Source of the DNA: Methylibium rhizosphaerae
Lineage (GTDB): Bacteria > Pseudomonadota > Gammaproteobacteria > Burkholderiales > Burkholderiaceae_C
Direction of reading: 5' to 3'
Length of the DNA stretch: 64,000 nucleotides
Assembly: GCF_006386545.1 (NCBI RefSeq)
Contig: NZ_SWAR01000018.1
Location: forward strand, 41,364-105,363
Below the pieces are notes generated by a model that searched no databases, was not told where the DNA came from, and saw only the letters and a program-made list of their open reading frames with translations. Both the position numbers and the translations under genes were made by a program. Shown in pieces: positions 1-8,019 of the stretch (its first letter is position 1; every line of letters begins with the position of its first letter).

Positions 1-167
1 AACAGCTCGATGCTGGCCGAGGCCACCTGCGGAGGCGCCTTGGCATGCGAGGGATCGAATCGCAGCTCCACGGCGCCGGCGGGCGGTGTGAGCGTGAGCA
101 GTGCAAAGGCAAGGCAGGCAGACAGCAGGGTGACGGCGACGACGCGCCGGCGGAGCGAAAGGTGCAT
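1..167 (-). CDS. Secreted protein of unknown function, N-terminal part only
   Basis: The 55 visible residues start with a clear Sec signal peptide: a basic stretch (RRR at 6-8), a hydrophobic core of about 20 residues, and a probable cleavage site after PPAGA, followed by VELRFDP. The gene runs off the left edge of the window, so the family cannot be named. It lies 140 bases downstream of ureD on the same strand, where ureA would be expected in a standard urease operon; this product is not a urease subunit. The start was set at the ATG whose complement ends at 167. The 140-base gap holds no recognisable promoter. Confidence 0.6.
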   Translation of the reverse strand, partial: MHLSLRRRVVAVTLLSACLAFALLTLTPPAGAVELRFDPSHAKAPPQVASASIEL

Positions 168-307
168 GACGGTTGACTCCCTGATGGGCCGGTACCGCGT
201 GAATGGGTACTCATGGCTCAGGCCAGTCTAGGCAGCCGCTTCCGGTTTGACAGCCGATGGCTTAGGGGGAACCCACGCAGGTGGGGGTAGGGGCTTGCAG
301 CGGGCGC

Positions 308-1153
308 TCAGGTGCGCCACACCCGCGGCGGCTCGGCCGCCAGTCCCCACATCGCCTGGCGCCATGCGGCGCGCACCCGCTGCAGTGCGGCGAAGGGCGC
401 CTCGGTGCGGTGCGCCAGCGCGCGCAGCACCACCACGTGCGGGTTGGGCGAGGTGATGCCTGCGTGCAGCTCGCTGCCCTGCAGCGCCTCGCGCGCGGCC
501 TGCAGCAGCGTGTCGATGCGGGCGGTGCCCATCGCGTCGCCGCTCGCCCACCATAGGGTGGCCAGCACTCCATGGCCGGCCCAGCCGAGCGGCGAGGCGA
601 GCAGCCTGCGCGTGTGGGCCGCGTGTTTCGGGTCGTCGAAGTCGAGCACGCCGCGTTCGAGCCAGCGGCCCGGAAGGCGCAGCTGCTGCTCGAAGCGGCC
701 TTGGGCGAACGGCTCGCCCGCGGCCGGCAGGCCGAGGGCGAGCAGGTCCCAGCCCAGCATCTCGGCGCCGGCGTCGAGGGTGAAGTCGAGGTGGTTCACC
801 GCACGCGTGCGGTCGTAGGCGATGGTTTCCATCGGCAGCCATTCGAGCCGCGCACCGGCTGCCACATGGGCTGCCAGCGCCTGCCGCGCCTCTTCGCCGG
901 CGCTGCGGTAGAAGCGGGTGGCGCCCGGCGTGGTGACGAGCGCATGGCTGTTCGCCTCGAGCCGCAGCTCGATGTCGAGCCGGTCGCCGCCGACGATGCC
1001 GCCGGGCGGGTGCACCAGCACGTGGTGGCAGATGCCCGGCCCTTCGGGGTACAGCGCCTGCAGCACGCGCAAGGGGCCGTCGTGGCGGTCGTGGGCGACG
1101 GTGCGATCGCCTTCGCGGCGGTAGTGCAGGTTCAATCGGCCGGGCCAGCCCAT
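308..1153 (-). CDS. ureD: Urease accessory protein UreD
   Basis: This 281-residue protein has the UreD (UreH) family hallmarks: PPGGIVGGDRLDI near residue 50, a TTPGATRFYRS stretch near 95, WLPMETIAYD near 125 and a C-terminal SPNPHVVVLRALA segment. Length is normal for the family. UreD is the cytosolic scaffold that binds apo-urease and, with UreF and UreG, delivers nickel to the active site. It normally heads ureDABCEFG, but no structural urease gene follows within the window, so either the rest lies beyond the left edge after an inserted gene or ureD is detached. A urease link suits the nearby purine pathway, which releases urea. It is divergent from the next gene. Confidence 0.93.
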   Translation of the reverse strand: MGWPGRLNLHYRREGDRTVAHDRHDGPLRVLQALYPEGPGICHHVLVHPPGGIVGGDRLDIELRLEANSHALVTTPGATRFYRSAGEEARQALAAHVAAGARLEWLPMETIAYDRTRAVNHLDFTLDAGAEMLGWDLLALGLPAAGEPFAQGRFEQQLRLPGRWLERGVLDFDDPKHAAHTRRLLASPLGWAGHGVLATLWWASGDAMGTARIDTLLQAAREALQGSELHAGITSPNPHVVVLRALAHRTEAPFAALQRVRAAWRQAMWGLAAEPPRVWRT

Positions 1154-1227
1154 GGAGTGCGAGGGAAAGACAAAGGGCGCCAGTGTAGGGCCGCACCTCG
1201 TTGACCCCGCGGCGCGGCCCCTTCACC

Positions 1228-3024
1228 ATGCGCGCCATGAAGCCGCCGCGCGAGAGGGAATCGGCTGCCCTGCGCCAGGCCCGCAAGGGCTGGCGCATCC
1301 AGTACGTCGATTCGGCCAGCTCGATCAGGCTGGCCGAACAGGCGCTGGCGCGGGCCGAGCCCGGTGGCGACCGCCCGGCCGAGGCCTGGGCCCTGCTGAC
1401 GCGCGGCTTCCACCGCATGCGCTACGTGTCGCCGCGCGAAGGGGCCGCCGAGCTGCGCCGCGCGCAGCAGTGCTTCGCCCGCCTGAGCGACCGGCGCGGA
1501 GAGATCCTCGCCACCGTGGGCGTGGCCCGTTGCGAATGGATGGAAGGCCGGTTCCGCGAATCGCTCGACGAGCTGCTGCCGCTGCGCGCCGAGGCGCTGG
1601 CGGTGCTGCGGCACGAGGAACGGGCGATGTTCCTCAACGGCATCGCCGGGTGCTATTCGGCGATGGCGCAGTCGGCCCAGGCGTTTGCCTACATGTACGA
1701 GGCGCTGCGCGAGTCGAGCGCGGTGCGCGACCACGGCTTCGACGTGGTGCTGTACTGCAACCTCGCCCATGAGCTCTACCAGCTGGGTGACTACTACGAG
1801 GCGCTGAGCTACCTCAAGGAAGGCATCGCCCGCAGCGACCGGCTGCACAACGCCCGGCTGGCCAGCGTGCTGCGCACCAACCGCGTGGTGTGCCTCACCG
1901 ACCTCGAACGCGCCGGCGAGGCGCTGGCCGACATCGAAGCCGTGCTGGCGCTGCCCGGCGAAGCCGAGCGCCGCGGCCCGAGCGGGCCTGCCTACGAGAC
2001 CATGGCGATCGCCGCCCTGCGCGCCGGCGAGCTGGCGCTGGGCCGGGAGCTGCTGCAGCGTGCGCGCGAGGCGCTGCCGCACGAGCGGCTGCCCGATGCG
2101 CGGGTGGAGCTGGTGGTGGGCGAAGCCGAACTGCTGGCGCGACAGGGCGACCCGCAGCGGGCGGTCGAATGCCTGGAGGCGGCCCGGCCGCTGCAGACCG
2201 AGGGCCTGAGCCTGCGTGCGCAATGCCTGTACTTCCAGCGGCTGGCCGACCTGCATGAGGCCCTGGGTCACACGCCCGAGGCCTTGCGGCACATGCACAC
2301 CTGGCAGCAGCTGCACACCGAGCGCGCGCGGCTCGCATCGCAGGCGCGCTACCAGGCCGCCTCGCTGCAGACCGAGCTGCTGCGCCTGCAGCACGAGCGC
2401 GACGAGATCGACGCCAGGCAGCGCGCCACCGAACGGGCCAAGGCCGAGCTGGAGGCGATCAACCTGCAGCTGCAGCAGAAGGTGCGCGAGGTGGAGGCGC
2501 TGCAGGCCGAGCTGCAGCAGCGCGCGGTGCGCGACGCGCTCACCGGCCTCTTCAACCGCCGGCACCTGAACGACGTGCTGCCGTCGATGCTGGCGCTCGC
2601 GCAGCGCGACGGGCAGCCGCTGGCCATGGTCATCATTGACCTGGACCACTTCAAGGCGGTGAACGACGAATACGGCCACCAGGCCGGCGACGTCGTGCTG
2701 CGGGCGTTCGGCGAGCTGCTGCACCGGCGCATGCGCAAGAGCGACGTGGCCTGCCGCTACGGCGGCGAGGAGTTCTGCCTGCTGCTGCCGCGCACGAGCG
2801 CGGTGGCGGCGCGGCGCAAGGTCGAAGGCCTGCTGAAGGAGTGGCGGGGCGCGAGCTTCGACTTCCCGAGCGGCCGCCTGGCCTCGGCCACGTTTTCGGC
2901 AGGGGTGGCCGACACGGCGGTGGTGGCCGCGTCGCCGGAGGCCCTGCTCAACGCGGCCGACCGCTGCGCGCTGCAGGCCAAGCGGCTTGGGCGCAACCGG
3001 GTGGTCGTGGCGGATGTGCCGTAG
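1228..3024 (+). CDS. TPR-domain diguanylate cyclase (GGDEF)
   Basis: A 598-residue cytosolic protein. Residues 1 to about 375 are helical repeats of tetratricopeptide type, followed by a coiled coil rich in Q, E and R (about 385-440) and a GGDEF domain (about 440-590). The catalytic signature is GGEEF at 512-516, and an RxxD inhibitory site (RKSD, 503-506) sits five residues before it, so the enzyme should make cyclic di-GMP and be product-inhibited. There is no signal peptide or membrane segment; the TPR part probably senses a protein partner. The start is uncertain: ATGs occur at 1228 and 1237, without a strong Shine-Dalgarno sequence. It is divergent from ureD. Confidence 0.88.
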   Translation: MRAMKPPRERESAALRQARKGWRIQYVDSASSIRLAEQALARAEPGGDRPAEAWALLTRGFHRMRYVSPREGAAELRRAQQCFARLSDRRGEILATVGVARCEWMEGRFRESLDELLPLRAEALAVLRHEERAMFLNGIAGCYSAMAQSAQAFAYMYEALRESSAVRDHGFDVVLYCNLAHELYQLGDYYEALSYLKEGIARSDRLHNARLASVLRTNRVVCLTDLERAGEALADIEAVLALPGEAERRGPSGPAYETMAIAALRAGELALGRELLQRAREALPHERLPDARVELVVGEAELLARQGDPQRAVECLEAARPLQTEGLSLRAQCLYFQRLADLHEALGHTPEALRHMHTWQQLHTERARLASQARYQAASLQTELLRLQHERDEIDARQRATERAKAELEAINLQLQQKVREVEALQAELQQRAVRDALTGLFNRRHLNDVLPSMLALAQRDGQPLAMVIIDLDHFKAVNDEYGHQAGDVVLRAFGELLHRRMRKSDVACRYGGEEFCLLLPRTSAVAARRKVEGLLKEWRGASFDFPSGRLASATFSAGVADTAVVAASPEALLNAADRCALQAKRLGRNRVVVADVP

Positions 3025-3040
3025 CTGGAACCCCAACTCA

Positions 3041-3062
3041 TTCACCGCGCCTCCGCGGTGAA
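3041..3062. terminator. Perfect 9-bp-stem palindrome between convergent genes
   Basis: TTCACCGCG at 3041-3049 pairs perfectly with CGCGGTGAA at 3054-3062 around a 4-base loop. It lies between the stop codons of two convergent genes (3024 and 3074), the position expected of a bidirectional terminator. There is no T-run, so termination is inferred from position and stem strength. A near copy occurs at 7032-7052. Confidence 0.5.
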
Positions 3063-3073
3063 AGGTATTGAGC

Positions 3074-3628
3074 CTAGGACCGCTTGCCGCCCGCTTCCGG
3101 CAGCACGCCGCCGTCGGTGGCCTGGTCGAGCCACAGCAGCGTGTCCACATAGGACACGAAGCGGTGCAGGTACTCGGGCGACACGTCCTGCATCAGCGAA
3201 AGCGCCCGGTGCACCAGGCGCTGCGAGTTCAGCGGGCCGGCGTTGCGCGGCGCCCTGGCCTGCAGGTCCGCCAGCCGCTGCTGGCTCACCAGGCGGTCGC
3301 GGGTGGCCTTGAAGTGCCGCAGCGGCGGTAGCTCCATGTCGGCGGTGCGAGCTGCCGGGGCGGTCGAGGACGGCGTCGCATGGGCGCAGAGTTCTTCCAG
3401 CAGCGCGGCCAGCGGCGTGCGCCGGGCCGGTGCCGGTGGGGCGGCGTCGCGGTGCGGCACGCCGGTGTCGCCCACGGGGGGCGTCTCAGCCCTCAGCTCG
3501 GCGAGGCGAGCCTCGATGAGGGCTCTCGCCGCGCCTTCCTGCTGCGCGGCGCGCCTGGCCAGGGCCTCGATGAAATGCAGGCGCACCGGGTCCGCCGGTG
3601 AGGCTTGCGGGGCGCGCCTGTCAGTCAT
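3074..3628 (-). CDS. DUF2894 family protein
   Basis: A 184-residue soluble protein with no signal peptide. The N-terminal half is Ala/Arg-rich and probably helical, the middle is Pro/Ala-rich and likely disordered, and the C-terminal part (about 105-175) carries the conserved FKATRDRL...LVHRALSLMQDVSPEYLHRF region typical of DUF2894. The role is unknown. Its start overlaps the end of the OmpA/MotB-like gene by 8 bases, so the two are probably translationally coupled. It is the last gene of a four-gene minus-strand cluster (6896 to 3074) that recurs as a unit in Burkholderiales, which suggests it works with the membrane pair upstream. Confidence 0.8.
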   Translation of the reverse strand: MTDRRAPQASPADPVRLHFIEALARRAAQQEGAARALIEARLAELRAETPPVGDTGVPHRDAAPPAPARRTPLAALLEELCAHATPSSTAPAARTADMELPPLRHFKATRDRLVSQQRLADLQARAPRNAGPLNSQRLVHRALSLMQDVSPEYLHRFVSYVDTLLWLDQATDGGVLPEAGGKRS

Positions 3629-4271
3629 GGGACTTCACCGATACGCCCCCAGGCTGCCGCCTCTGCGTGGGCGCGATCTCGACGCGGCGGTTGCGGGCCC
3701 GGCCCTCGGCATCGTCGTTCGAGGCCACCGGCTGCTGCGAGCCGAAGGCCGCGGCGAACACCGATGACGGCGGCAGGCCTTCCTCGATGAGCACCCGGGT
3801 CACGGTGAGCGCACGCTGCGCCGACAGCTCCCAGTTGTCGGCGAATTCGCGGCTGCCGCCGCGCATCGGCCGGTCGTCGGTGAAGCCGCTCACCATCAGG
3901 ATCTCGTCGCGCGCCTTCAGGTAGGCGGCCAGCGGCGCGGCGAGGCTCTGCAGGACCTGGCGGCCTTCGGGTTGCAGCTGCGCCGAGTTGAAGGCGAACA
4001 GCACGCTGCCGCTGATCCCGATGCGGCCGTCGACCAGCGTCACCCGCCCGGCTGCCAGCGGGCCCGCCAGTGCCTTCTCCAGCGCTTCACGGCGCAATGC
4101 CTCGGCCTCGCGTCGCGCCACTTCGGCGTGCAGCTTGTCGGCGAGTTCGAACTGGGCCGCCAGCGCGCAGGCCAGGATCAGCACGAAAGCGCCCAGCAGC
4201 CCGGCCATCAGGTCGCCGAACACGGCCCACACCGGTGCCGCCGGCTCGACGCCGGTGTCCAGGTCGTCCAC
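3621..4271 (-). CDS. OmpA/MotB-like peptidoglycan-binding motor subunit (ZorB-like)
   Basis: A 216-residue protein with one N-terminal transmembrane helix (about 15-38), a short coiled coil (40-70) and a C-terminal OmpA domain (about 80-205) with the family features FNSAQLQPEG, VSGFTDDRPM, NWELSAQRA and GRARNRRVEI. Asp20 sits at the start of the helix in FGDLMAGLL, the place of the proton-carrying Asp in MotB and ZorB. This architecture marks a stator B subunit that anchors to peptidoglycan. The upstream DUF802 protein, ending 1 base away, is the matching A subunit. The cargo or effector is unknown. Other OmpA proteins with a TM anchor exist, but the TM Asp favours a motor role. Confidence 0.82.
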   Translation of the reverse strand: MDDLDTGVEPAAPVWAVFGDLMAGLLGAFVLILACALAAQFELADKLHAEVARREAEALRREALEKALAGPLAAGRVTLVDGRIGISGSVLFAFNSAQLQPEGRQVLQSLAAPLAAYLKARDEILMVSGFTDDRPMRGGSREFADNWELSAQRALTVTRVLIEEGLPPSSVFAAAFGSQQPVASNDDAEGRARNRRVEIAPTQRRQPGGVSVKSHD

Positions 4272-4272
4272 G

Positions 4273-6198
4273 TCAGGCCTCCGCGATGGCCGGCGCGTGC
4301 TGCAGCGAGACCCGCTGCAGGTCGTCGATGATCTGCTTCTGCGACACGATGCTCAGCTCGATGAGCTCGCGCGCCTGCGCCACGTAGTAGGCCAGCTGTT
4401 CGTCGCTGCGGGCCAGCGTCTGGCCGAGTGCGCCTTCGATGCCGCCGAGCTGCGCCGTCAGCTTGTCGCTCGACTCGCTGAACAGCCGCACCGCGAAGCC
4501 GAAGGCCTCGCCCAGGCTCGCCACCTCGGCAGCGCCGGCGTTCACCTGCGCCGCGCTGGCGGCCACCTTGTCGGCGCTGGCTTCGAGCGTGCCGGCCAGG
4601 CGAGCACCCGCGCCTTCGAGCTGCGCGGCCGACGAGGCCACCAGCGCGTCGATGGCCGCCCGCTGCTCGGTGGCAGCATGGTTCAGGGTGCCCAGCAGCG
4701 TGTCGAGCGTGTTCAGCAGGCGATTGCGCTCTTCGAGCAGCGCGTTGTCGCGCTGCATCGATTCGGACAGGTGCTGGCGCAGCTCGCCGATCACTTCGGC
4801 CGCGGCGCGCGGCGCTTCGGAGGCCGTCTGCACCAGCCGGGCGATTTCGGCGATGGTGTCGCGTGCATGCGCCTGGGCCTGCGCGCTCATGTCGCGCGCC
4901 GTGTCCTCGAGCGTGCGGCAGATCTGCTGCTGCTGGCTCAGCGTGTGCGCGCCGGCCTGCTGCCATTCGTGCTGCAGCGAGGCGGCCATCGCCTGCAGCG
5001 ACGAGGCCCATTGCGCCAGGCGCTGCTGTTCGCGTTCGGCCGCTTCGCGCTGGGCGGCCGCCTGCGCGGTGCCTACCGCTTCGAGCCAGGCAGCCGAGCG
5101 CTGCTCGAAGGTCTCGGCAAAGCGCGTCAGCGTCTCGCGCAGCTGCGCCTGCAGCGCATCGCTGCCCTGCTGCTGGCCGGCCAGCGCGGTCTGCCAGCCC
5201 TGGACCAAGGCTGCGGCGCCCGTCTCGAAGCGCTCGGACAGCCCGTCGAGCTGCCGTGCCACCGTGTGCGAGACGTCTTCATGCAGCGCGCTCGTCTGGC
5301 GCGCGATGCCGGCCATCGCGGCTTCGACCATCGGCGGGATCGCGGCGCCGGCCGCCCGGGCGGTCTCGGCGAGGCTGTCCTTCAGGCTGCGTTCGACCGA
5401 TGCGGCGAGGGCCGTGTAGGCAGACTCGGTGCGGCGGTGGAAGTCTTCCTGGCCGCTGGCCAGGCGTGCGGCCTGTTCCTGGCCCTGGCGCTCCAGCGTG
5501 GCCATCATGGCCTGCAGCGCGTCCACCAGCGCCGGCATCGTCTCGGCCTGCCGCTGCAGCAAACGGAAGGACTCGTCACGCTGGTGGGCGCGGGAGTAGG
5601 GGAACAGCACGGTGGCGACCTTGGCGTCCAGCCGCTGGGTCGTCTGCAGCCTTTCACGCCGGCTCAGGGCCGACATCAGGCCCAGCATCGCCGAGGCGGC
5701 CACGCCGGCCACCGAGGTGCCGAAGGCGAAGCCCAGCCCCTTCACCGGCGCCGACAGCACCGTGCGCATGGCTTCCACGCTGGTGGCGCCGTCGAGTGCG
5801 AGCGCCGTGCCCTTGAGCGTGGACACCATGCCCAGGAAGGTGCCGAGCATGCCCAGCAGCACCAGCAGGCCGGCCAGATAGGGGGTGAGGGCCGGGCCCG
5901 GCAGCGCGACGCGTTCGCCCTCGATGCGCCGGCGCACCGCCTGCCGCAGCGACGGGTCGACGGAGTCGAGCCAGCGGTCCAGCGCGGCGGGTGCTTCGTT
6001 CAGCTGAGCCAGCGCCTGCGCCAGCGTGGCGCCGCTGCGGCGCAGGCGCTGCAGTTCGAAGGCCCCGGCCAGGTAGGCGGCGGCGATGAGCGCCGTCATG
6101 GCCAGCGCCCAGGGGTGTGACGGCAGGTAGCCAGCACCCACCCAGCTCAGGCAGGCCAGTCCGGCAAGAAAGGCGGCGAAATAGAGGGATCTGTTCAT
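4273..6198 (-). CDS. DUF802 protein: MotA/ExbB/ZorA-like channel with long coiled-coil tail
   Basis: A 641-residue protein. Two hydrophobic segments lie at the N-terminus (about 1-25 and 28-52), and two more form the MotA/TolQ/ExbB-type core: LLVLLGMLGTFLGMV (about 115-135) and FAFGTSVAGVAASAMLGLM (about 165-190). The remaining 430 residues are an almost unbroken amphipathic helix rich in A, Q, E and R, predicted coiled coil, containing the DUF802 repeats. ZorA of the Zorya defence system has the same plan: a stator pore plus a long cytoplasmic tail. The start is placed at MNRSLYF (6198), overlapping the DUF3348 stop by 4 bases. Function is not established. Confidence 0.8.
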   Translation of the reverse strand: MNRSLYFAAFLAGLACLSWVGAGYLPSHPWALAMTALIAAAYLAGAFELQRLRRSGATLAQALAQLNEAPAALDRWLDSVDPSLRQAVRRRIEGERVALPGPALTPYLAGLLVLLGMLGTFLGMVSTLKGTALALDGATSVEAMRTVLSAPVKGLGFAFGTSVAGVAASAMLGLMSALSRRERLQTTQRLDAKVATVLFPYSRAHQRDESFRLLQRQAETMPALVDALQAMMATLERQGQEQAARLASGQEDFHRRTESAYTALAASVERSLKDSLAETARAAGAAIPPMVEAAMAGIARQTSALHEDVSHTVARQLDGLSERFETGAAALVQGWQTALAGQQQGSDALQAQLRETLTRFAETFEQRSAAWLEAVGTAQAAAQREAAEREQQRLAQWASSLQAMAASLQHEWQQAGAHTLSQQQQICRTLEDTARDMSAQAQAHARDTIAEIARLVQTASEAPRAAAEVIGELRQHLSESMQRDNALLEERNRLLNTLDTLLGTLNHAATEQRAAIDALVASSAAQLEGAGARLAGTLEASADKVAASAAQVNAGAAEVASLGEAFGFAVRLFSESSDKLTAQLGGIEGALGQTLARSDEQLAYYVAQARELIELSIVSQKQIIDDLQRVSLQHAPAIAEA

Positions 6199-6896
6199 GG
6201 CGAAGGGGGCGGCAGCGACCGCAGGGCGGCGAGCAGCCCGTCGATCGGTTGCCATCGGAAGTCGAGTTCGGCGAGCAGCACCCGCCGCATGTCGTCGCGC
6301 AAGGCGTCCACGCCGTCATCGGCGGCAGGCGAGGCGGCGGCCGCACGCTCGAAGCGCTGCTCCAGCCACTTCGGCACGATGGACAGCAGCAGGCGCTCCT
6401 GTTCGCCCAGCACCTGCTGCATCACCTCGTCCACCGCGGCCAGCCGGGCTGCGTCCGGCGAGCGGCCGCACAAGGCCTCCCGCAGGCGCCCGCGCAGCGC
6501 ATGGATGCCCGCCTCCATGGCCTGCTGTTTCGCGGCATAGCGCCGGCGCCACAGCAGCAGGTCGGCCTTGGCGTCGGCGGCCGGCGGCTGGGGCGCACGC
6601 ACGGCGGCCCGCGCGGTGGGCGCGCGCGCGAAGTCCTCGGCGATCGAGCGCTCGAGTCCCTGGCGCGCCCGTGCTGCCTCGGCATCGAGCGCGGCGGCGG
6701 CCCGCTGCACCGGCGGCACATCCGCCGCGTCGCTCAGCGCCGCAGCCAGCGGGATCGCGTTCGTCCAGTGGAACCACTGGCTCAGCCGCTCCGAGAAAAC
6801 GTGTTTCGAGAGGGAAGCGTCAGCTTCGGTGAGCTGAGCCAGCAGGCGGACGAAGGGCGAACCGGTAAGACTCGTGCGATGGGGTTCCCGCACCAT
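6195..6896 (-). CDS. DUF3348 family protein
   Basis: A 233-residue soluble protein with no signal peptide or membrane segment. It starts with a conserved LTGSPFVRLLAQL region and has a WRRRYAAKQQAMEAGI segment in the middle, both characteristic of DUF3348; most of it is predicted helical. It is the first gene of the minus-strand cluster, with a 4-base overlap into the DUF802 gene, so the two are probably coupled. Nothing in the sequence suggests an enzyme. Given its partners it may be a cytoplasmic adaptor or effector for the membrane motor pair; that is inference from position only. Confidence 0.78.
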   Translation of the reverse strand: MVREPHRTSLTGSPFVRLLAQLTEADASLSKHVFSERLSQWFHWTNAIPLAAALSDAADVPPVQRAAAALDAEAARARQGLERSIAEDFARAPTARAAVRAPQPPAADAKADLLLWRRRYAAKQQAMEAGIHALRGRLREALCGRSPDAARLAAVDEVMQQVLGEQERLLLSIVPKWLEQRFERAAAASPAADDGVDALRDDMRRVLLAELDFRWQPIDGLLAALRSLPPPSP

Positions 6897-7031
6897 GCCG
6901 GTAGATGACGTCCTGATGAAAAGCCGCGCAGTCTACTACTGCGGGCTGACGGCGCCGCGGGCGGATCGCACGCAGGGGGGGGCGGGACGGCCAGGATGCT
7001 TGGGGTGGCGTGCGCAAAGTCGCTGAACACC

Positions 7032-7052
7032 TTCACCGCGCCTTGCGGTGAA
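7032..7052. terminator. Palindrome, near copy of the one at 3041
   Basis: TTCACCGC at 7032-7039 pairs with GCGGTGAA at 7045-7052 around a 5-base loop. It is downstream of the ABC transporter operon on the minus strand and could terminate it. Sequence identity with the palindrome at 3041-3062 suggests a small dispersed family used at gene ends. There is no T-run. Confidence 0.4.
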
Positions 7053-7066
7053 TGCATCGGGGCTGC

Positions 7067-7096
7067 GGCCCTTCGATACCTCAGGGCGAACGGATG
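7067..7096 (+). repeat. Dispersed 30-bp repeat, copy 1
   Basis: The 30 bases here are identical to 7180-7209. The core CCTTCGATACCTCAGGGCGAACGG belongs in style to the abundant intergenic repeats of Burkholderiales genomes, most often seen as CCTTCGACAGGCTCAGGGCGAACGG variants. Confidence 0.8.
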
Positions 7097-7138
7097 GTTG
7101 TTGTTCGCGAGTGAGATGCCATGGCGCACAGCCACTCT

Positions 7139-7163
7139 CCGTTCGGGCTGAGGTATCGAAGCC
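7139..7163 (-). repeat. Dispersed repeat, inverted diverged copy
   Basis: Reverse-complement copy of the flanking 30-base repeats with a few mismatches. It can pair with either neighbour, so a transcript through this region would fold into a long hairpin. Confidence 0.7.
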
Positions 7164-7179
7164 CTGCAACGACTGCTGA

Positions 7180-7209
7180 GGCCCTTCGATACCTCAGGGC
7201 GAACGGATG
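7180..7209 (+). repeat. Dispersed 30-bp repeat, copy 2
   Basis: Identical over 30 bases to the copy at 7067-7096, 113 bases away in direct orientation, 42 bases from the ABC permease stop codon. Confidence 0.8.
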
Positions 7210-7251
7210 TGGGTTGCGTGCGTGGAACGAATACCTACACCGCGCAAACCC

Positions 7252-8019
7252 CTACGCCGCCTGCGACCCGCGATGCGCCCAGCCCGTGGTCTTCTTCTCG
7301 AGCACCGAGAAGAACTCGTACATCGCCATGGCCATGACGCCGATCACCACCAGCCCGGCGAACGCCAGCGGCATGCGCATCGCCGAGCCGGCGGAGACCA
7401 GCAGGTAGCCGATGCCTTCGTTCGACGCGTTCATCTCAGACACGGTGGTGCCCACGAAGGCGAGCGTGATGGCCACTTTCAGCGAGCCGAAGAAGTAGGG
7501 CAGCGACCGCGGCAGGCCCACCTTCATGAGCACGTCCCAGCGGCGCGCGCCCAGCACCCGCAGCACGTCTTCCAGCTCCGGCTCCAGCGTCGCCAGCCCG
7601 GTGGCGATGTTCACCGTGATCGGAAAGAACGAGATCAGGAAGGCGGTGAGCACTGCCGGCCCCGCGCCGATGCCGAACCACACCACGAGGATGGGCACGA
7701 AGGCGGCCTTGGGCAGCGCGTTGAAGGCGGTCATGAGCGGGTACACCGCCGCATAGGCGAGGCGCGACGACCCGATCAGGAAGCCCAGCAGCACGCCCAC
7801 CACGATGGACAGCGCAAAGCCGACCATCGTCGTCCAGAAGGTCTGCCAGGCGTGCTTGGCGATCTCGGCGCGGAACTCGATCAGGTTGTCCGCGATCTGC
7901 AGCGGGCTCGGGAAGATGAACTCGCTCACCTTGAAGGCGCTGCACACGGCCTGCCACAGCACCAGGGTGGCCAGCAGCAGCGCCCAGGGTGCGAGCTGCT
8001 CGATTCGCCGCGGCTTCAT
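7252..8019 (-). CDS. ABC transporter permease, NitT/TauT (SsuC) type
   Basis: A 255-residue integral membrane protein with about six helices. The cytoplasmic EAA loop is visible as LEDVLRVLGARRWDVLMKVGLPRSLPYFFGSL (in parts), the site that docks the ATPase. The start is the ATG ending at 8019, overlapping the ATPase stop by 4 bases. It forms the channel of a tripartite importer with the next two genes. Its place directly behind purine-catabolic genes points to a purine or purine-breakdown product as substrate rather than sulfonate or nitrate; that assignment is inference. Confidence 0.9.
   Translation of the reverse strand: MKPRRIEQLAPWALLLATLVLWQAVCSAFKVSEFIFPSPLQIADNLIEFRAEIAKHAWQTFWTTMVGFALSIVVGVLLGFLIGSSRLAYAAVYPLMTAFNALPKAAFVPILVVWFGIGAGPAVLTAFLISFFPITVNIATGLATLEPELEDVLRVLGARRWDVLMKVGLPRSLPYFFGSLKVAITLAFVGTTVSEMNASNEGIGYLLVSAGSAMRMPLAFAGLVVIGVMAMAMYEFFSVLEKKTTGWAHRGSQAA

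Larger units (their letters stand above)
6897..7251. other. Non-coding gap with dispersed repeats
   Basis: This 355-base stretch separates the DUF3348 gene from the end of the ABC permease gene, both on the minus strand. I find no gene in it. It holds a G-run at 6975-6982, a short palindrome (7032-7052), and two identical 30-base direct repeats with an inverted, diverged copy between them (7067-7209). The promoter of the DUF3348 cluster should lie in the left part, near 6900-7000, but no convincing -35/-10 pair stands out. Confidence 0.7.

Noticed and set aside
3074..6896. Calling the DUF802/OmpA cluster a Zorya system
   Set aside because: ZorA- and ZorB-like parts are present, but there is no ZorC, ZorD helicase or ZorE nuclease; only a resemblance is claimed.
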